In this document: in pieces, positions 1 to 9,923 of the stretch
Position numbering within the stretch: the first letter of the stretch is position 1
Layout of the letters: each line of letters starts with the position of its first letter
NCBI GenBank assembly: GCA_026786275.1
Contig: JAJAYJ010000061.1
Span: 1-50,674 of the forward strand
Origin: Nocardioides sp.
GTDB lineage: Bacteria; Actinomycetota; Actinomycetes; Propionibacteriales; Nocardioidaceae
DNA length: 50,674 nt
Direction of reading: 5' to 3'
Translations under genes and position numbers: made by a program
Notes under the pieces: model-generated
Seen by the model: only the letters and a program-made list of their open reading frames with translations
Told to the model about the DNA's origin: nothing
The model's database searches: none

Positions 1-1
1 C

Positions 2-919
2 CGGGACGTGGTGCCCTCCTACGGGGGGCTCACGGCCGGCTTGAGCGGGAACTTCGCCGGGGTGCACCGGGGTCACGGGCGGGTGCCCGCCGGGGCCCGG
101 GCGATCGCCGCCGCCGAGGGTCTGCGGGTCGTCGCGGTCACCTTCGACCCGCACCCGATGTCGGTGCTGCGCCCCGAGCACGCCCCCACCACGCTGACCT
201 CGCTGCCCGCGCGGGCCGAGCTGCTCGGCGACGCCGGGGCCGGCGCCGTGCTCGCGGTGCCCTTCGACCGCGACATGGCGTCGTGGACCCCCGAGCACTT
301 CGCGCTCCGGGTCCTCGTCGACACCCTGCACGCCCGCGCCGTGGTGGTCGGCGCGAGCTTCCGCTTCGGCCGCCGGGCGGCTGGTGACGTCGCCACCCTG
401 GTCGCGGTGGGGGAGCAGCACGACTACACGGCCGAGGGCATCCCGCTCGACGGCGGGCCCATGGTCTGGTCCTCGACCTACATCCGCACCTGCCTGGCCG
501 CCGGTGACGTCGCGGGTGCCGCGGAGGCGCTGGGTCGTCCCTACGCCGTGCGCGGGGTGGTGGTGAAGGGTGACCAGCGCGGCCGCGAGCTCGGCTATCC
601 GACGGCCAACGTGCCCATCGACCCGCTGACCGCAGCGCCCGCCGACGGGGTGTACGCCGGCCGGTTGCGCCGCCTGGACACCGACGAGGTGTTCCCGGCC
701 GCGATCAGCGTCGGCACCAACCCGACCTTCGACGGTGAGCGCGAGCGCCGGGTCGAGACCTACGTCCTGGACCACACCGACCTCGCGCTGTACGGCGTCG
801 AGGTCGAGGTCTCGTTCGTGGCCCTGCTGCGCGGCATGGTCGCCTTCGCCTCGGTGCCCGAGCTGCTCGCCCAGATGCAGGACGACGTGCAGCGGGCCCG
901 GGAGATCCTGGGTGCCTGA
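2..919 (+). CDS. ribF: Bifunctional riboflavin kinase/FAD synthetase RibF (5' end truncated by window edge)
   Basis: GNFAGVHRGH nucleotidyltransferase-type motif, TFDPHP, SSTYIR, and C-terminal riboflavin kinase motif GRELGYPTANV; frame stays open to the window start. Confidence 0.9.
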   Translation, partial: RDVVPSYGGLTAGLSGNFAGVHRGHGRVPAGARAIAAAEGLRVVAVTFDPHPMSVLRPEHAPTTLTSLPARAELLGDAGAGAVLAVPFDRDMASWTPEHFALRVLVDTLHARAVVVGASFRFGRRAAGDVATLVAVGEQHDYTAEGIPLDGGPMVWSSTYIRTCLAAGDVAGAAEALGRPYAVRGVVVKGDQRGRELGYPTANVPIDPLTAAPADGVYAGRLRRLDTDEVFPAAISVGTNPTFDGERERRVETYVLDHTDLALYGVEVEVSFVALLRGMVAFASVPELLAQMQDDVQRAREILGA

Positions 920-1940
920 CGCGCCGGCACCGGCCGACCCGGTCGCCGCCGCCGAGGCGTGGTTCCTGCGCCACGGGCTGCCGTGGTTCGTGGACGACGT
1001 CAGGGCCGAGGTCCGCACCCGGCTGGCTCGTTCCCGGGTGACCGGGGTGCTGGTCGTCGCCGCGGTGGTCGGGCTGGTCACGGGGGTGGGGGTCGCCCTG
1101 CTGGCGGGTCCCTCGATCGGGGTCGCCACCGGGATCAGCGTGGCGCTGACCTGGTGGGTGCTCTACGCGCTGCGGTCCCTGCACGCGTGGGTGATCGCCC
1201 GGTGGGCGGTACGACGCACGCTGGGCAGCCTCGGGCTGCTGGTGCCGCTGGCGACCCGGGCGCTGCCGATGCTGCTGCTGTTCATCACCTTCCTCTTCAT
1301 CAACACCGAGGTCTGGCAGGTCGCCTCGGCCCTGCACGGCGGCGTGCTCTGGAGCGCGATCCTCTTCTTCGCCGCGGCGGCCGTCGGCTTCCTGGTGCCG
1401 CGTCTGGCCCAGGAGCTCGACGACTTCGACGACCAGATCCGCGCCGACGACCTCGTCGAGGCCTCGGTCGGCACCCCGCTCGAGGTGGCCGCGCGCGAGC
1501 TCGTCGCCGACGACGAGGTGGACCTGCCCGAGGAGGCTCAGGTCACCGGTCTGGAGATGGTGAACCTGGTGGTGGTGCTGGTGGTGGCCCAGGCGGTGCA
1601 GGTCTTCCTGCTCGCGGTGGCAGTCTTCGTGTTCTTCGTGGTCTTCGGTGCGGTCGCGATCGACGACGCCGTGATCCAGAGCTGGATCGGCGAGCGGGCC
1701 GCCGACGGCACCGCGGTCCCGCACTACCTGCCCGGTCCCGACCTGGTCAGCATCGAGCTGATCCGGGTCGCGACCTTCCTGGCCGGGTTCTCCGGTCTCT
1801 ACTTCACGGTCACCGCGATCACCGACGAGACCTACCGCCGGGAGTTCTTCACCACGATCATGAGGGAGCTGCAGAGGGCCGTGGGCGCACGGGTGATCTA
1901 CCGAGAGCTCCGACGGCGCGTCGCGGTCGAGGACGCCTAG
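912..1940 (+). CDS. Conserved hypothetical multi-pass membrane protein
   Basis: ORF in the 735..1940 frame; GTG at 912 overlaps the ribF stop; several hydrophobic segments; no family recognised. Confidence 0.7.
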   Translation: MPDAPAPADPVAAAEAWFLRHGLPWFVDDVRAEVRTRLARSRVTGVLVVAAVVGLVTGVGVALLAGPSIGVATGISVALTWWVLYALRSLHAWVIARWAVRRTLGSLGLLVPLATRALPMLLLFITFLFINTEVWQVASALHGGVLWSAILFFAAAAVGFLVPRLAQELDDFDDQIRADDLVEASVGTPLEVAARELVADDEVDLPEEAQVTGLEMVNLVVVLVVAQAVQVFLLAVAVFVFFVVFGAVAIDDAVIQSWIGERAADGTAVPHYLPGPDLVSIELIRVATFLAGFSGLYFTVTAITDETYRREFFTTIMRELQRAVGARVIYRELRRRVAVEDA

Positions 1941-2004
1941 CCAGCCGCCTGCCCACGCCTCACGCCTCCTCGGTCACCGGCACGCTCGGCCGACGCGGCC
2001 GACC

Positions 2005-2262
2005 TCAGGCGTCCAGGTCCTTCTCGACCAGGGCCGCGATCGTCTCCACGTCGGCCTCGGAGTCGCCGGCCACCTCGACCGAGGCGCCCTTGGCCGCGCC
2101 GAGGGTCATGATCATGAGGGCCGAGCTGGCGTCGACCGGCGCACCGCCGTCGACCGTGAGCGTGACCTCGGAGCCGAGGTCGCCGGCGGCCTCGGCGATG
2201 ATCGCGGCGGGACGGGCGTGCAGGCCGACGGCGGAGCCGACAAGGACGGTCTTGCTGGGCAT
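2005..2262 (-). CDS. ptsH: PTS phosphocarrier protein HPr
   Basis: 85 aa with GLHARPAA phospho-His site and SALMIMTLGAAKG motif. Confidence 0.95.
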   Translation of the reverse strand: MPSKTVLVGSAVGLHARPAAIIAEAAGDLGSEVTLTVDGGAPVDASSALMIMTLGAAKGASVEVAGDSEADVETIAALVEKDLDA

Positions 2263-2318
2263 GGTGCTCCTTGGTGGGTGGGGTGCGGGTCGCGACGGGG
2301 AAGAACGAGGGGCAACGG

Positions 2319-4490
2319 TCAGGCGGCCACCAGCTGGTCTGCGGCCGCGGGCTGGTCCTTGCGTGCCGACTTCAGGGCCACGACGGCTCCGGCTGCGACC
2401 AGGACACCGGCGGCGAGCGCGATCAGGAAGCCGGCGATGTTGCCCACCGCGAAGAGCACGAAGATGCCCCCGTGCGGGGCCCGCAACGACACGTCGAGCG
2501 CCTCGGCGAGGCCGCCGGTGACCGCGCTGCCGAGCATGATCGAGGGGATCACCCGCAGCGGGTCGGCGGCCGCGAACGGGATCGCGCCCTCGGTGATGAA
2601 CGAGGCGCCCATCAGCCAGGCGGCCTTGCCGTTCTCCTTCTCCGCCGGCGTGAAGAGCCGGGGCCGCACGACGGTGGCCAGGGCCAGCGCGATCGGGGGC
2701 ACCATGCCGGCGAGCATCACCGCGGCCATCACCTTGAGCTCCGGGGCATCGGTCGCGGTGGCCGCGGCCCCCAGGCCGGTCGTGGCGAAGGCGTACGCCG
2801 TCTTGTTCAGCGGGCCGCCCATGTCGAAGGCCATCATCAGTCCCAGCACCGCGCCGAGCAGGATCGCCAGGCCGGGCCGGTCACCCAGGCCGTTGAGGCC
2901 GCTGGTCAGGGCGGCGGTGAGCTCGATCAGGGGCTTGCCCAGGATCACGACCATGATCAGGCCGGTGACCAGCGTCGCGACCAGCGGGATGATCAGCACG
3001 GGCATCAGGCCACGCGACCACGACGGCACCGTGCGGGTCGCCAGCCAGTGGGCCACCAGCCCGGCGATGACGCCTCCGATGATGCCACCGATGAAGCCGG
3101 TGTTGAGGACGCCGGCCACGGCGCCCATCACGAAGCCCGGGGCGATGCCCGGGCGGTCCGCGATCGCATAGGCGATGTAGCCGGCCAGGGCCGGGACCAG
3201 GAAGCCGAAGGCGGCCTGGCCCAGCACGATCAGCAGGGCGCCGAGGTAGGTCAGCAGCGGACCGTTGGTCAGCACGGCGCCGTTCGGCATGTCGGTGTAC
3301 GCCGCGGGGTCGGGCAGGTCGAACAGGGAGGCGTTGAGTGCGATGTGCTGGGCCGTGTTGACCGCGTCTCCCTGGAACGAGGACCCGAAGACGATCTCGT
3401 AGCCGCCGAGGAGGAACCCGAGGGCGATCAGGAGACCCCCGGCGGCGACGAACGGGATCATGTACGACACGCCGGTCATCAGGACCCGGCGGACCGTGGC
3501 ACCCCAGGACGCGTCCGAGGTCGCGCCGGCCTGCGAGGTACCCACGCTGCCCTCGACCCGGGCGGTGCCGGGGTTGTCGGCCGCGCGCAGCGCCTCGGCG
3601 ATCATCGTGTCGGCCTCCTCGATGGGGCGCTTGACGCCCGAGGAGACCAGCGGCTTGCCGGCGAAGCGAGCCCGGTCGCGCACCCCCACGTCGACGGCGA
3701 AGATCACCGCCTCGGCCCGGCTGATCGTGTCGGGGGACAGCGGGGTGGCTCCGGCCGAGCCCTGCGTCTCGACGTCGAGCGTGACACCGGCCCGCTCAGC
3801 GGCGGCCTCGAGGGCCTCGGCGGCCATGTAGGTGTGGGCGATGCCGGTCGGGCACGCGGTCACGGCGACGAGCCGGCGGCGGGCGGGCGCGTCGGCGGCG
3901 TGGGTGGCACCCTGGACCGCGGCGGCGGCCGAGGGGTCCTCGGCCGGCTCGGTCCCGGAGGAGGATCCGGCCGCGGGTGCGCCGTCGGCGGCCGGCGGAG
4001 CCTGCGTGGCGGCGGAGGGCTCCGGGTCACTGAGCCCGAGCGCCTCGTTGACCACCGCGACCACGTCGGCGGGCGTCTTCGCCGCGCGCAGGCCCTGAGT
4101 GAAGGTGGGCTTGACCAGGGCCCGGGCGAGCTTGGTCAACAGCTGCAGGTGGGTGGCGTCACCACCAGCGGGTGCGGCGATCAGGAAGGCCAGCTCGGCC
4201 GGCCCGTCCTTGGCGCCGAACGCGACCGCGGGGGAGAGCCGGGCGAAGGCCAGAGTCGGCTCGGTGACGCCCTCGGTGCGGCAGTGCGGGATCGCGATCC
4301 CGCCGGGCAGCCCGGTCGGGGAGGTGGTCTCGCGAGCCATGGCGTCAGCGGCGAGACCGGCCACGTCGTGGCTGCGCCCGGCGGTGCCGACGATCTCGGC
4401 CAGTGCGCGGATCACCGCCTCCTTGTCGGCGCCGAGGTCGGCGTCGAGCCGGACGAGATTCTCGCTGATGAGGTCGGCCATGGCGGTCAT
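2319..4490 (-). CDS. fruA: PTS fructose transporter subunit IIABC
   Basis: N-terminal IIA (GIAIPHCRTEGV), IIB (VAVTACPTGIAHTYMAAEAL), and C-terminal fructose-family IIC. Confidence 0.95.
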   Translation of the reverse strand: MTAMADLISENLVRLDADLGADKEAVIRALAEIVGTAGRSHDVAGLAADAMARETTSPTGLPGGIAIPHCRTEGVTEPTLAFARLSPAVAFGAKDGPAELAFLIAAPAGGDATHLQLLTKLARALVKPTFTQGLRAAKTPADVVAVVNEALGLSDPEPSAATQAPPAADGAPAAGSSSGTEPAEDPSAAAAVQGATHAADAPARRRLVAVTACPTGIAHTYMAAEALEAAAERAGVTLDVETQGSAGATPLSPDTISRAEAVIFAVDVGVRDRARFAGKPLVSSGVKRPIEEADTMIAEALRAADNPGTARVEGSVGTSQAGATSDASWGATVRRVLMTGVSYMIPFVAAGGLLIALGFLLGGYEIVFGSSFQGDAVNTAQHIALNASLFDLPDPAAYTDMPNGAVLTNGPLLTYLGALLIVLGQAAFGFLVPALAGYIAYAIADRPGIAPGFVMGAVAGVLNTGFIGGIIGGVIAGLVAHWLATRTVPSWSRGLMPVLIIPLVATLVTGLIMVVILGKPLIELTAALTSGLNGLGDRPGLAILLGAVLGLMMAFDMGGPLNKTAYAFATTGLGAAATATDAPELKVMAAVMLAGMVPPIALALATVVRPRLFTPAEKENGKAAWLMGASFITEGAIPFAAADPLRVIPSIMLGSAVTGGLAEALDVSLRAPHGGIFVLFAVGNIAGFLIALAAGVLVAAGAVVALKSARKDQPAAADQLVAA

Positions 4491-5446
4491 GCTCCTGGGA
4501 TCGGGGTGAGCTCGCGGACCGTCACGAGGTCCGGACGGGCCTGGGCGGGGGTCGGGATGGTGGTGCCGGGCAGTGCCGCAGCGGCGCTGCCGTAGGCGAC
4601 GGCCAGGGCCAGCCGCTGGGCGGGGGAGCGGCCCTGCAGGTCGCCGAGCAGGTAGCCGAACAGGCTGGAGTCACCGGCGCCCACGGTGCTGGCCACGGTG
4701 ATCGGCGGCGGCTGCGCGTGCCAGCGTCCGGCCGGGGTGACCAGCACGGCCCCCAGCGGGCCCAGCGTGGCCAGTACCGCTCCCACACCCTGCTCGACCA
4801 GGGTCTGGGCCGCGTCGGCCGCCGCGAACGGGTCGGACTCGAGCCGGTCGGCGTCGGCTCCGGTGAAGGACGCGAGCTCCTCGCCGTTGGGCTTCATCAG
4901 GTCGGCCGCGGCTCCGGGCAGGGCCGCCACCAACGCGCGCAGGGGCGCGTCGCTGGTGTCGACGGCGACCCGGGCCGGGGTGTCACGCAGGAGGGTGACC
5001 AGCTCGGCGTACCAGCCCACGGGTGCGCCGGGCGGCAGGGAGCCCGCCAGCACCACCCAGTCGGCGGCCCCGGCACGTCGACGCAGGCTGTCGGCCAACG
5101 AGGTGAGGACCGCGGACGTCACGCCGGGCCCGGGGCTGTTGAGCTTGGTGGTGGTGCCGTCGGGCTCGCTGATCGTGATGTTGACCCGGAGGTCGCCCAC
5201 GATCGGGACCGGGCGGCAGTCGATGCCGGCCGCGAGCAGCTCGACCACGAAGGCGTCGTCGACGGGGGCCGGCAGCACGGCTATCGAGGCGATGCCGGCG
5301 GCGACGCAGGCCCGCGAGATGTTGACGCCCTTGCCACCCGCCTGCGAGGTCACCGACTCGGCGCGCTGCACGGTGCCACGCTCGAGGGCCGAGCCCAGCG
5401 TGACGGTGCGGTCGTAACTGGGGTTGGGGGTCAGCGTGACGATCAT
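4487..5446 (-). CDS. fruK: 1-phosphofructokinase (PfkB family)
   Basis: MIVTLTPNPSYDRTV start, GGKGVNISRA, STVGAGDSSLFGYL; 4-bp overlaps with fruA and fruR frames. Confidence 0.93.
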   Translation of the reverse strand: MIVTLTPNPSYDRTVTLGSALERGTVQRAESVTSQAGGKGVNISRACVAAGIASIAVLPAPVDDAFVVELLAAGIDCRPVPIVGDLRVNITISEPDGTTTKLNSPGPGVTSAVLTSLADSLRRRAGAADWVVLAGSLPPGAPVGWYAELVTLLRDTPARVAVDTSDAPLRALVAALPGAAADLMKPNGEELASFTGADADRLESDPFAAADAAQTLVEQGVGAVLATLGPLGAVLVTPAGRWHAQPPPITVASTVGAGDSSLFGYLLGDLQGRSPAQRLALAVAYGSAAAALPGTTIPTPAQARPDLVTVRELTPIPGA

Positions 5447-6210
5447 GCGACCACCACGTCGAGGCCGGCGGCGACCAGGACGGCCAGGTCGTCGGGCTCG
5501 ATCCCGTCGTCGGTGACGACCACGTCGACGTCCTCGAGGCGGGCGAACTGGATGAGGAACTCCTGGCCGATCTTGGAGGAGTCCGCCAGCACGACGACCT
5601 GGCGCGACGAGGCGACCATGGCGCGCTTCGTGGAGGCCTCCTCGGAGTCCGGTGTGGAGACGCCGTGACCGGCGCTCACGCCGTTGGCGCCCAGGAAGCA
5701 GATGTCCGCGCGCACCCGGGAGAGGGCGTCGACGGTGTCGGTGCCGACCGCGGCCTGGGTGGTGGTCCGGACCCGCCCCGGGAGCAGGTGCAGGTCGACC
5801 TGCGGGCTGTTGGCGAGCCGTGCCGCCACCGGGACGGCGTGGGTGAAGACGACCAGGCGGTGCTCGCGGGGCAGCATGCTGACGAGCCGGGCGGTCGTCG
5901 AGCCGGCGTCGATGAGCACGGTGGCGCCCGCGGGAGGCAGCAGGTCCAGGGCCGCCCGGGCGATCCGGTCCTTCTGCTGCGGGTGGGCGGCGTCCCGCTC
6001 GACCAGGCCGGCCTCGATCACCGCCAGGGAGCTGCCGGGGACGGCCCCGCCGTGCACGCGTCGGACCAGGCCCATCCGCTCCAGGGAGGACAGGTCGCGA
6101 CGTACGGTCTCGGTGGTGACGTCGTACTGATGGGCGAGTACGGTCACGGAGAGCCGGCCTCGCTCGGTGACCAGCTGGGCCATCGCCTGCTGACGTTCCT
6201 CGGCGTACAT
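5443..6210 (-). CDS. fruR: DeoR/GlpR family transcriptional regulator, probable fructose operon repressor
   Basis: MYAEERQQAMAQLVTERGRLSVTVLAHQYDVTTETVRRDLSSLE is a DeoR HTH; DeoR sugar-binding domain follows; first gene of the fru block. The 6273 start in the ORF track is probably too long. Confidence 0.88.
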   Translation of the reverse strand: MYAEERQQAMAQLVTERGRLSVTVLAHQYDVTTETVRRDLSSLERMGLVRRVHGGAVPGSSLAVIEAGLVERDAAHPQQKDRIARAALDLLPPAGATVLIDAGSTTARLVSMLPREHRLVVFTHAVPVAARLANSPQVDLHLLPGRVRTTTQAAVGTDTVDALSRVRADICFLGANGVSAGHGVSTPDSEEASTKRAMVASSRQVVVLADSSKIGQEFLIQFARLEDVDVVVTDDGIEPDDLAVLVAAGLDVVVA

Positions 6211-6293
6211 CCACACCTCCACGCCCTTGATCTTTGTATCTGTTGTTTTAGACCCGTTTGTGTTGACTGTCAAGGCCTGCAGGGGGTTGACTT
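6211..6293. promoter_or_regulatory. Divergent fruR/ptsI promoter-operator region
   Basis: Locally AT-rich; perfect TTGACTGTCAA dyad at 6263-6273 (on the minus strand TTGACA, N17, TAAAAC); repeated TTTGT/TTGT motifs at 6233-6262. Confidence 0.5.
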
Positions 6294-8042
6294 GTGAACA
6301 TGGTCACCCCCACTGGCTCCCCAGACTCCGCCGGCTCCCCAGACGTCACCGACCCCACCGGCATCCCGACCACCGGGCGCACCGCCTGGACCGGTACGCC
6401 GGTCGTGCCGGGGGTGGCCTACGCGCCCGCCCTGGTGGCCCGCGCCGAGGTCTCCCCCGACGCCGTGCGTCGCTTCGGGGAGCGGCCGGTGCCCGAGCCC
6501 GACGTCTCGCTCGAGGCGTACGACGCCGCCTCCAGGTCGGTGGCCGACGGCTTCACCAGCCGGGCCGCGGCCGTGTCCGGGGCGGCGAGCGAGGTGCTGA
6601 CCGCCAGCGCCGGCCTCACCCTCGACAAGGGTCTGCGGGGCGCCGTGCGGACCCGGCTGCGCGGCGGGCACGACCTGCTCACCTCGGTGCACGCGGCCGT
6701 CGAGCAGTTCGTCGGGGTCTTCACCGGGATGGGCGGGCTGATGGCCGAGCGGGTCACCGACCTGCGCGACATCGAGCGTCGTCTCGTCGCCCGGGTCGTG
6801 GGCGAGGCCGAGCCGGGCGCGCCCGAGCCGTCCGAGCCGTCGGTGCTGGTCGCCGAGGACCTGGCCCCCTCCGACACCGCGACCCTCGATCCCGCCCTGG
6901 TCGTCGCGCTGGTGACCGAGAAGGGCGGACCGACGAGCCACACCGCGATCATCGCCCGACAGCTCGGCATCCCCTGCGTGGTCGGCACCGCCGGCATCAT
7001 GCTGGTCGACCCGGGCACCGCGCTGCTCGTGGACGGCGCCACCGGCGAGGTCAGCTCCGACGTCGATCCCGACGACGCGGCGGCCCGGGTGACGGCCGAC
7101 GTCGAGGCCCGCGAGGCCCTGGCCTCCTGGAGCGGGCCGGGAGCCACCGCCGACGGCCGCCAGGTCAAGGTGCTGGCCAACGTGGCGGACGGGGAGTCGT
7201 CGACCGCTGCGCGCCGGGCGCCGGTCGAGGGCGTGGGCCTGTTCCGCACCGAGCTCTGCTTCCTGAACCGCACCGAGGAGCCCACGGTCGCGGAGCAGAC
7301 CGCGATCTACGCCGACGTGCTGCGCCCCTTCGTCGAGCACTACGTCATCGTGCGCACCCTCGACGCCGGTTCCGACAAGCCGGTCGCCTTCGCCACCCAC
7401 GAGGGCGAGGAGAACCCCGCCCTGGGCGTGCGGGGCCTGCGCCTGTCCTTCGACAACCCCGGCCTGCTCGAGCGCCAGCTCGACGCCATCGCCGGTGCCG
7501 CCGCCGAGACCGGCACCGAGACCTGGGTGATGGCACCGATGGTGGCCACCGTGGCCGAGGCGACCGACTTCGCGGCCGCCGTGCGCTCGCGCGGTCTCAA
7601 GGCGGGCGTGATGGTCGAGGTGCCCAGCGCGGCGCTGCTGGCGCACCGGATGCTCGAGCACGTCGACTTCCTCTCGATCGGCACCAACGACCTGACGCAG
7701 TACGCCATGGCCGCCGACCGGATGGCCACCGACCTGGCGCACCTCACGGACCCCTGGCAGCCCGCGGTGCTGCAGCTGATCGCGATCACCGCTCACGCGG
7801 GCCAGGAGGCCGGCAAGCCGGTCGGTGTCTGCGGTGAGGCCGCGGCCGACCCGCTGCTGGCCACGGTGCTCGTCGGGCTCGGCATCACCTCGCTCTCGAT
7901 GGCGGCCGCCGCGGTCCGCCCGGTCGGCGCCCGCCTGGCCGCCACGACGTACGACGTGTGCCAGGAGGCCGCGGACGCCGCCCTGGCCGCCTCGGACCCG
8001 GCTGCCGCCCGCGTGGCCGTCCGGGCCGTCCTCGACGACTGA
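6294..8042 (+). CDS. ptsI: PTS Enzyme I (phosphoenolpyruvate-protein phosphotransferase)
   Basis: GGPTSHTAIIARQLGIPCVVG phospho-His site, GVGLFRTELCF, FLSIGTNDLTQYAMAADR, GVCGEAAADP. Confidence 0.95.
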   Translation: MNMVTPTGSPDSAGSPDVTDPTGIPTTGRTAWTGTPVVPGVAYAPALVARAEVSPDAVRRFGERPVPEPDVSLEAYDAASRSVADGFTSRAAAVSGAASEVLTASAGLTLDKGLRGAVRTRLRGGHDLLTSVHAAVEQFVGVFTGMGGLMAERVTDLRDIERRLVARVVGEAEPGAPEPSEPSVLVAEDLAPSDTATLDPALVVALVTEKGGPTSHTAIIARQLGIPCVVGTAGIMLVDPGTALLVDGATGEVSSDVDPDDAAARVTADVEAREALASWSGPGATADGRQVKVLANVADGESSTAARRAPVEGVGLFRTELCFLNRTEEPTVAEQTAIYADVLRPFVEHYVIVRTLDAGSDKPVAFATHEGEENPALGVRGLRLSFDNPGLLERQLDAIAGAAAETGTETWVMAPMVATVAEATDFAAAVRSRGLKAGVMVEVPSAALLAHRMLEHVDFLSIGTNDLTQYAMAADRMATDLAHLTDPWQPAVLQLIAITAHAGQEAGKPVGVCGEAAADPLLATVLVGLGITSLSMAAAAVRPVGARLAATTYDVCQEAADAALAASDPAAARVAVRAVLDD

Positions 8043-8116
8043 GGGCCCCTCGGCGCTGGGGTCGGGGCCGTCGATCGGCGCGTCCGCATGAGAGAATTTC
8101 AAGTCGCGTGGTTAAC

Positions 8117-9385
8117 ATGACTTTCATGCAGAACCCGGGCCCCAGCCGCCGCACCGTCCTGTCCACCGCCGTCGCCGGAGCCACCGCCGCCGTTGGTGTC
8201 GCCGTCGCCGAGACAATCCCGTCGCTCTCAGCGGCGGCCCTCGAGAACGCCACCGCGGCCGGGCCGATCCTCAAGCCGCTGAGGTCGGACCGGTTCGTCC
8301 TCCTCGACACGAACGCCGAGATGCGCTGGGACTCCGTGCGTACCGGCGACCGGCTCACCGACCAGTCGCACCTGTTCGTGCGCAACCACACCTCGACGCC
8401 GGCGATCCGTCGCGGGGACTACCGGCTGCGGGTCTTCGGCGACGGCCTGGCTCGGCGCCGCGGGGCCACCCGGCGCTCCTTCACCCTCGACGACCTCCAG
8501 AGGCTGCCGCAGACCGAGCTGACCAGCGTGCTCGAGTGCACCGGCAACGGCCGCAGCCTGTTCACGACCCAGCAGGGCGCCTCGACGTCCGGCACCGCCT
8601 GGACCCTCGGTGCGGTCGGTGCGGTGCGCTGGCAGGGAGTGCTGCTGCGCGACCTGCTCGAGCGGGTCGGCCTCGCGCCCGACGCCGTGTCGATCCAGGC
8701 CACCGGTCTGGACGAGGCCTATGTCGCCGACGGCACCGACCACGGCCACGTCCGCCGGCCGTTCGGAATCCGCAAAGCCCTGGACGACGCCCTGCTCGCC
8801 TGGGGCGCGAACGGCCAGGACCTGCTGCCCGACCACGGCTACCCGCTGCGGCTCGTGCTGCCCGGCTGGGTCGGCATCGCCAGCATCAAGTGGCTGGGCT
8901 CGCTGCAGGTCTCCCGCACGGAGCTGAGCTCGCCGTGGAACACGATCTTCTACCGGATGACCGGCGGCGCCTACCCGGCCGACTCCCCGCCCCTCACGCT
9001 CAACCCGGTCCGCTCCGCGTGGCAGCTGCCGTGGCGCGCCACGCTCGCCGCCGGGGCGCGCCACGTGCTGCACGGGCGGTCCTGGAGCGGGACGGCGCCG
9101 GTCACCCGGGTCGAGGTCAGCCTGGACGGCGGCGCGAGCTGGCGGCCCACCACGGTGCGCAGGGCCGAGCACCGCGACCAGCACGAGGACGGGCAGGGGA
9201 GTGGACCGCACGACCGGTCCTGGACGCAGTGGTCGGTGCGGTGGGACGAGCCGACGCCCGGCAGCTACGACCTGCTCGCCCGGGCCACCGACGCGACCGG
9301 TCGTACCCAGCCGCTGGTGGCGGCGTACAACAGTGCGGGATACTTCTTCGACGCGGTGGTGCGGCACCCGGTCACCGTGGGGTGA
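8117..9385 (+). CDS. Molybdopterin-dependent oxidoreductase, sulfite oxidase-like, Tat-exported
   Basis: Twin-arginine leader (SRRTVLSTAVAGATAAVG), SVLECTGNGRS Cys-ligand motif, C-terminal Mo-co dimerisation domain. Confidence 0.88.
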   Translation: MTFMQNPGPSRRTVLSTAVAGATAAVGVAVAETIPSLSAAALENATAAGPILKPLRSDRFVLLDTNAEMRWDSVRTGDRLTDQSHLFVRNHTSTPAIRRGDYRLRVFGDGLARRRGATRRSFTLDDLQRLPQTELTSVLECTGNGRSLFTTQQGASTSGTAWTLGAVGAVRWQGVLLRDLLERVGLAPDAVSIQATGLDEAYVADGTDHGHVRRPFGIRKALDDALLAWGANGQDLLPDHGYPLRLVLPGWVGIASIKWLGSLQVSRTELSSPWNTIFYRMTGGAYPADSPPLTLNPVRSAWQLPWRATLAAGARHVLHGRSWSGTAPVTRVEVSLDGGASWRPTTVRRAEHRDQHEDGQGSGPHDRSWTQWSVRWDEPTPGSYDLLARATDATGRTQPLVAAYNSAGYFFDAVVRHPVTVG

Positions 9386-9562
9386 GCCATCGGAACGGGT
9401 CGCTCGGATTGGGCGGCCCGGAGGCGGGCGCGATAGCCTGCGACGGTTGCCCTCGCGGGCGACATCACTGCTGAGAACACCTGCCGTACGACGGCCGCGG
9501 ATCCAGAGTGCCCGGGAGAACAGGCCCCGGCGCGCCGCGCAGCGAACCGAGAGGAGCCCCGC

Positions 9563-9838
9563 ATGTCGATCGGAACCGACGCGGACACCAAGAAGAAGAT
9601 CATGGCCGAGTACGCAACGACCGAGGGTGACACCGGTTCGCCCGAGGTGCAGATCGCGCTGCTGAGCTACCGCATCAGCCACCTGACCGAGCACCTCAAG
9701 GAGCACAAGCACGACCACCACAGCCGTCGTGGTCTGCTGTTGCTCGTCGGTCAGCGCCGCCGCCTGCTGAACTACCTCAACAAGACCGACATCAGCCGAT
9801 ACCGCTCGATGATCGAGCGACTCGGCCTTCGTCGCTGA
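9563..9838 (+). CDS. rpsO: 30S ribosomal protein S15
   Basis: 91 aa; [51 protein letters not shown] is diagnostic. Confidence 0.98.
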   Translation: MSIGTDADTKKKIMAEYATTEGDTGSPEVQIALLSYRISHLTEHLKEHKHDHHSRRGLLLLVGQRRRLLNYLNKTDISRYRSMIERLGLRR

Positions 9839-9882
9839 ACCTGCCGTCCGGGACTTCTGGCTAGTCTGGACCCGGAGCACCC

Positions 9883-9923
9883 GCACGACCGAAGCGCACG
9901 ACTGAAGCTGCACCACCGAAGAG
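9883..9923. repeat. Three imperfect ~13-14 bp tandem repeats (GCACGACCGAAGC-like)
   Basis: GCACGACCGAAGC / GCACGACTGAAGCT / GCACCACCGAAGAG read directly. Confidence 0.7.

Noticed and set aside
2271-4595. 774-aa plus-strand ORF opposite fruA
   Set aside because: Low-complexity R/G/H/Q-rich translation typical of antisense frames in high-GC DNA; the minus strand encodes a clear PTS IIABC.
6270-8102. 610-aa minus-strand ORF opposite ptsI
   Set aside because: Antisense shadow ORF with biased composition; Enzyme I motifs are on the plus strand.
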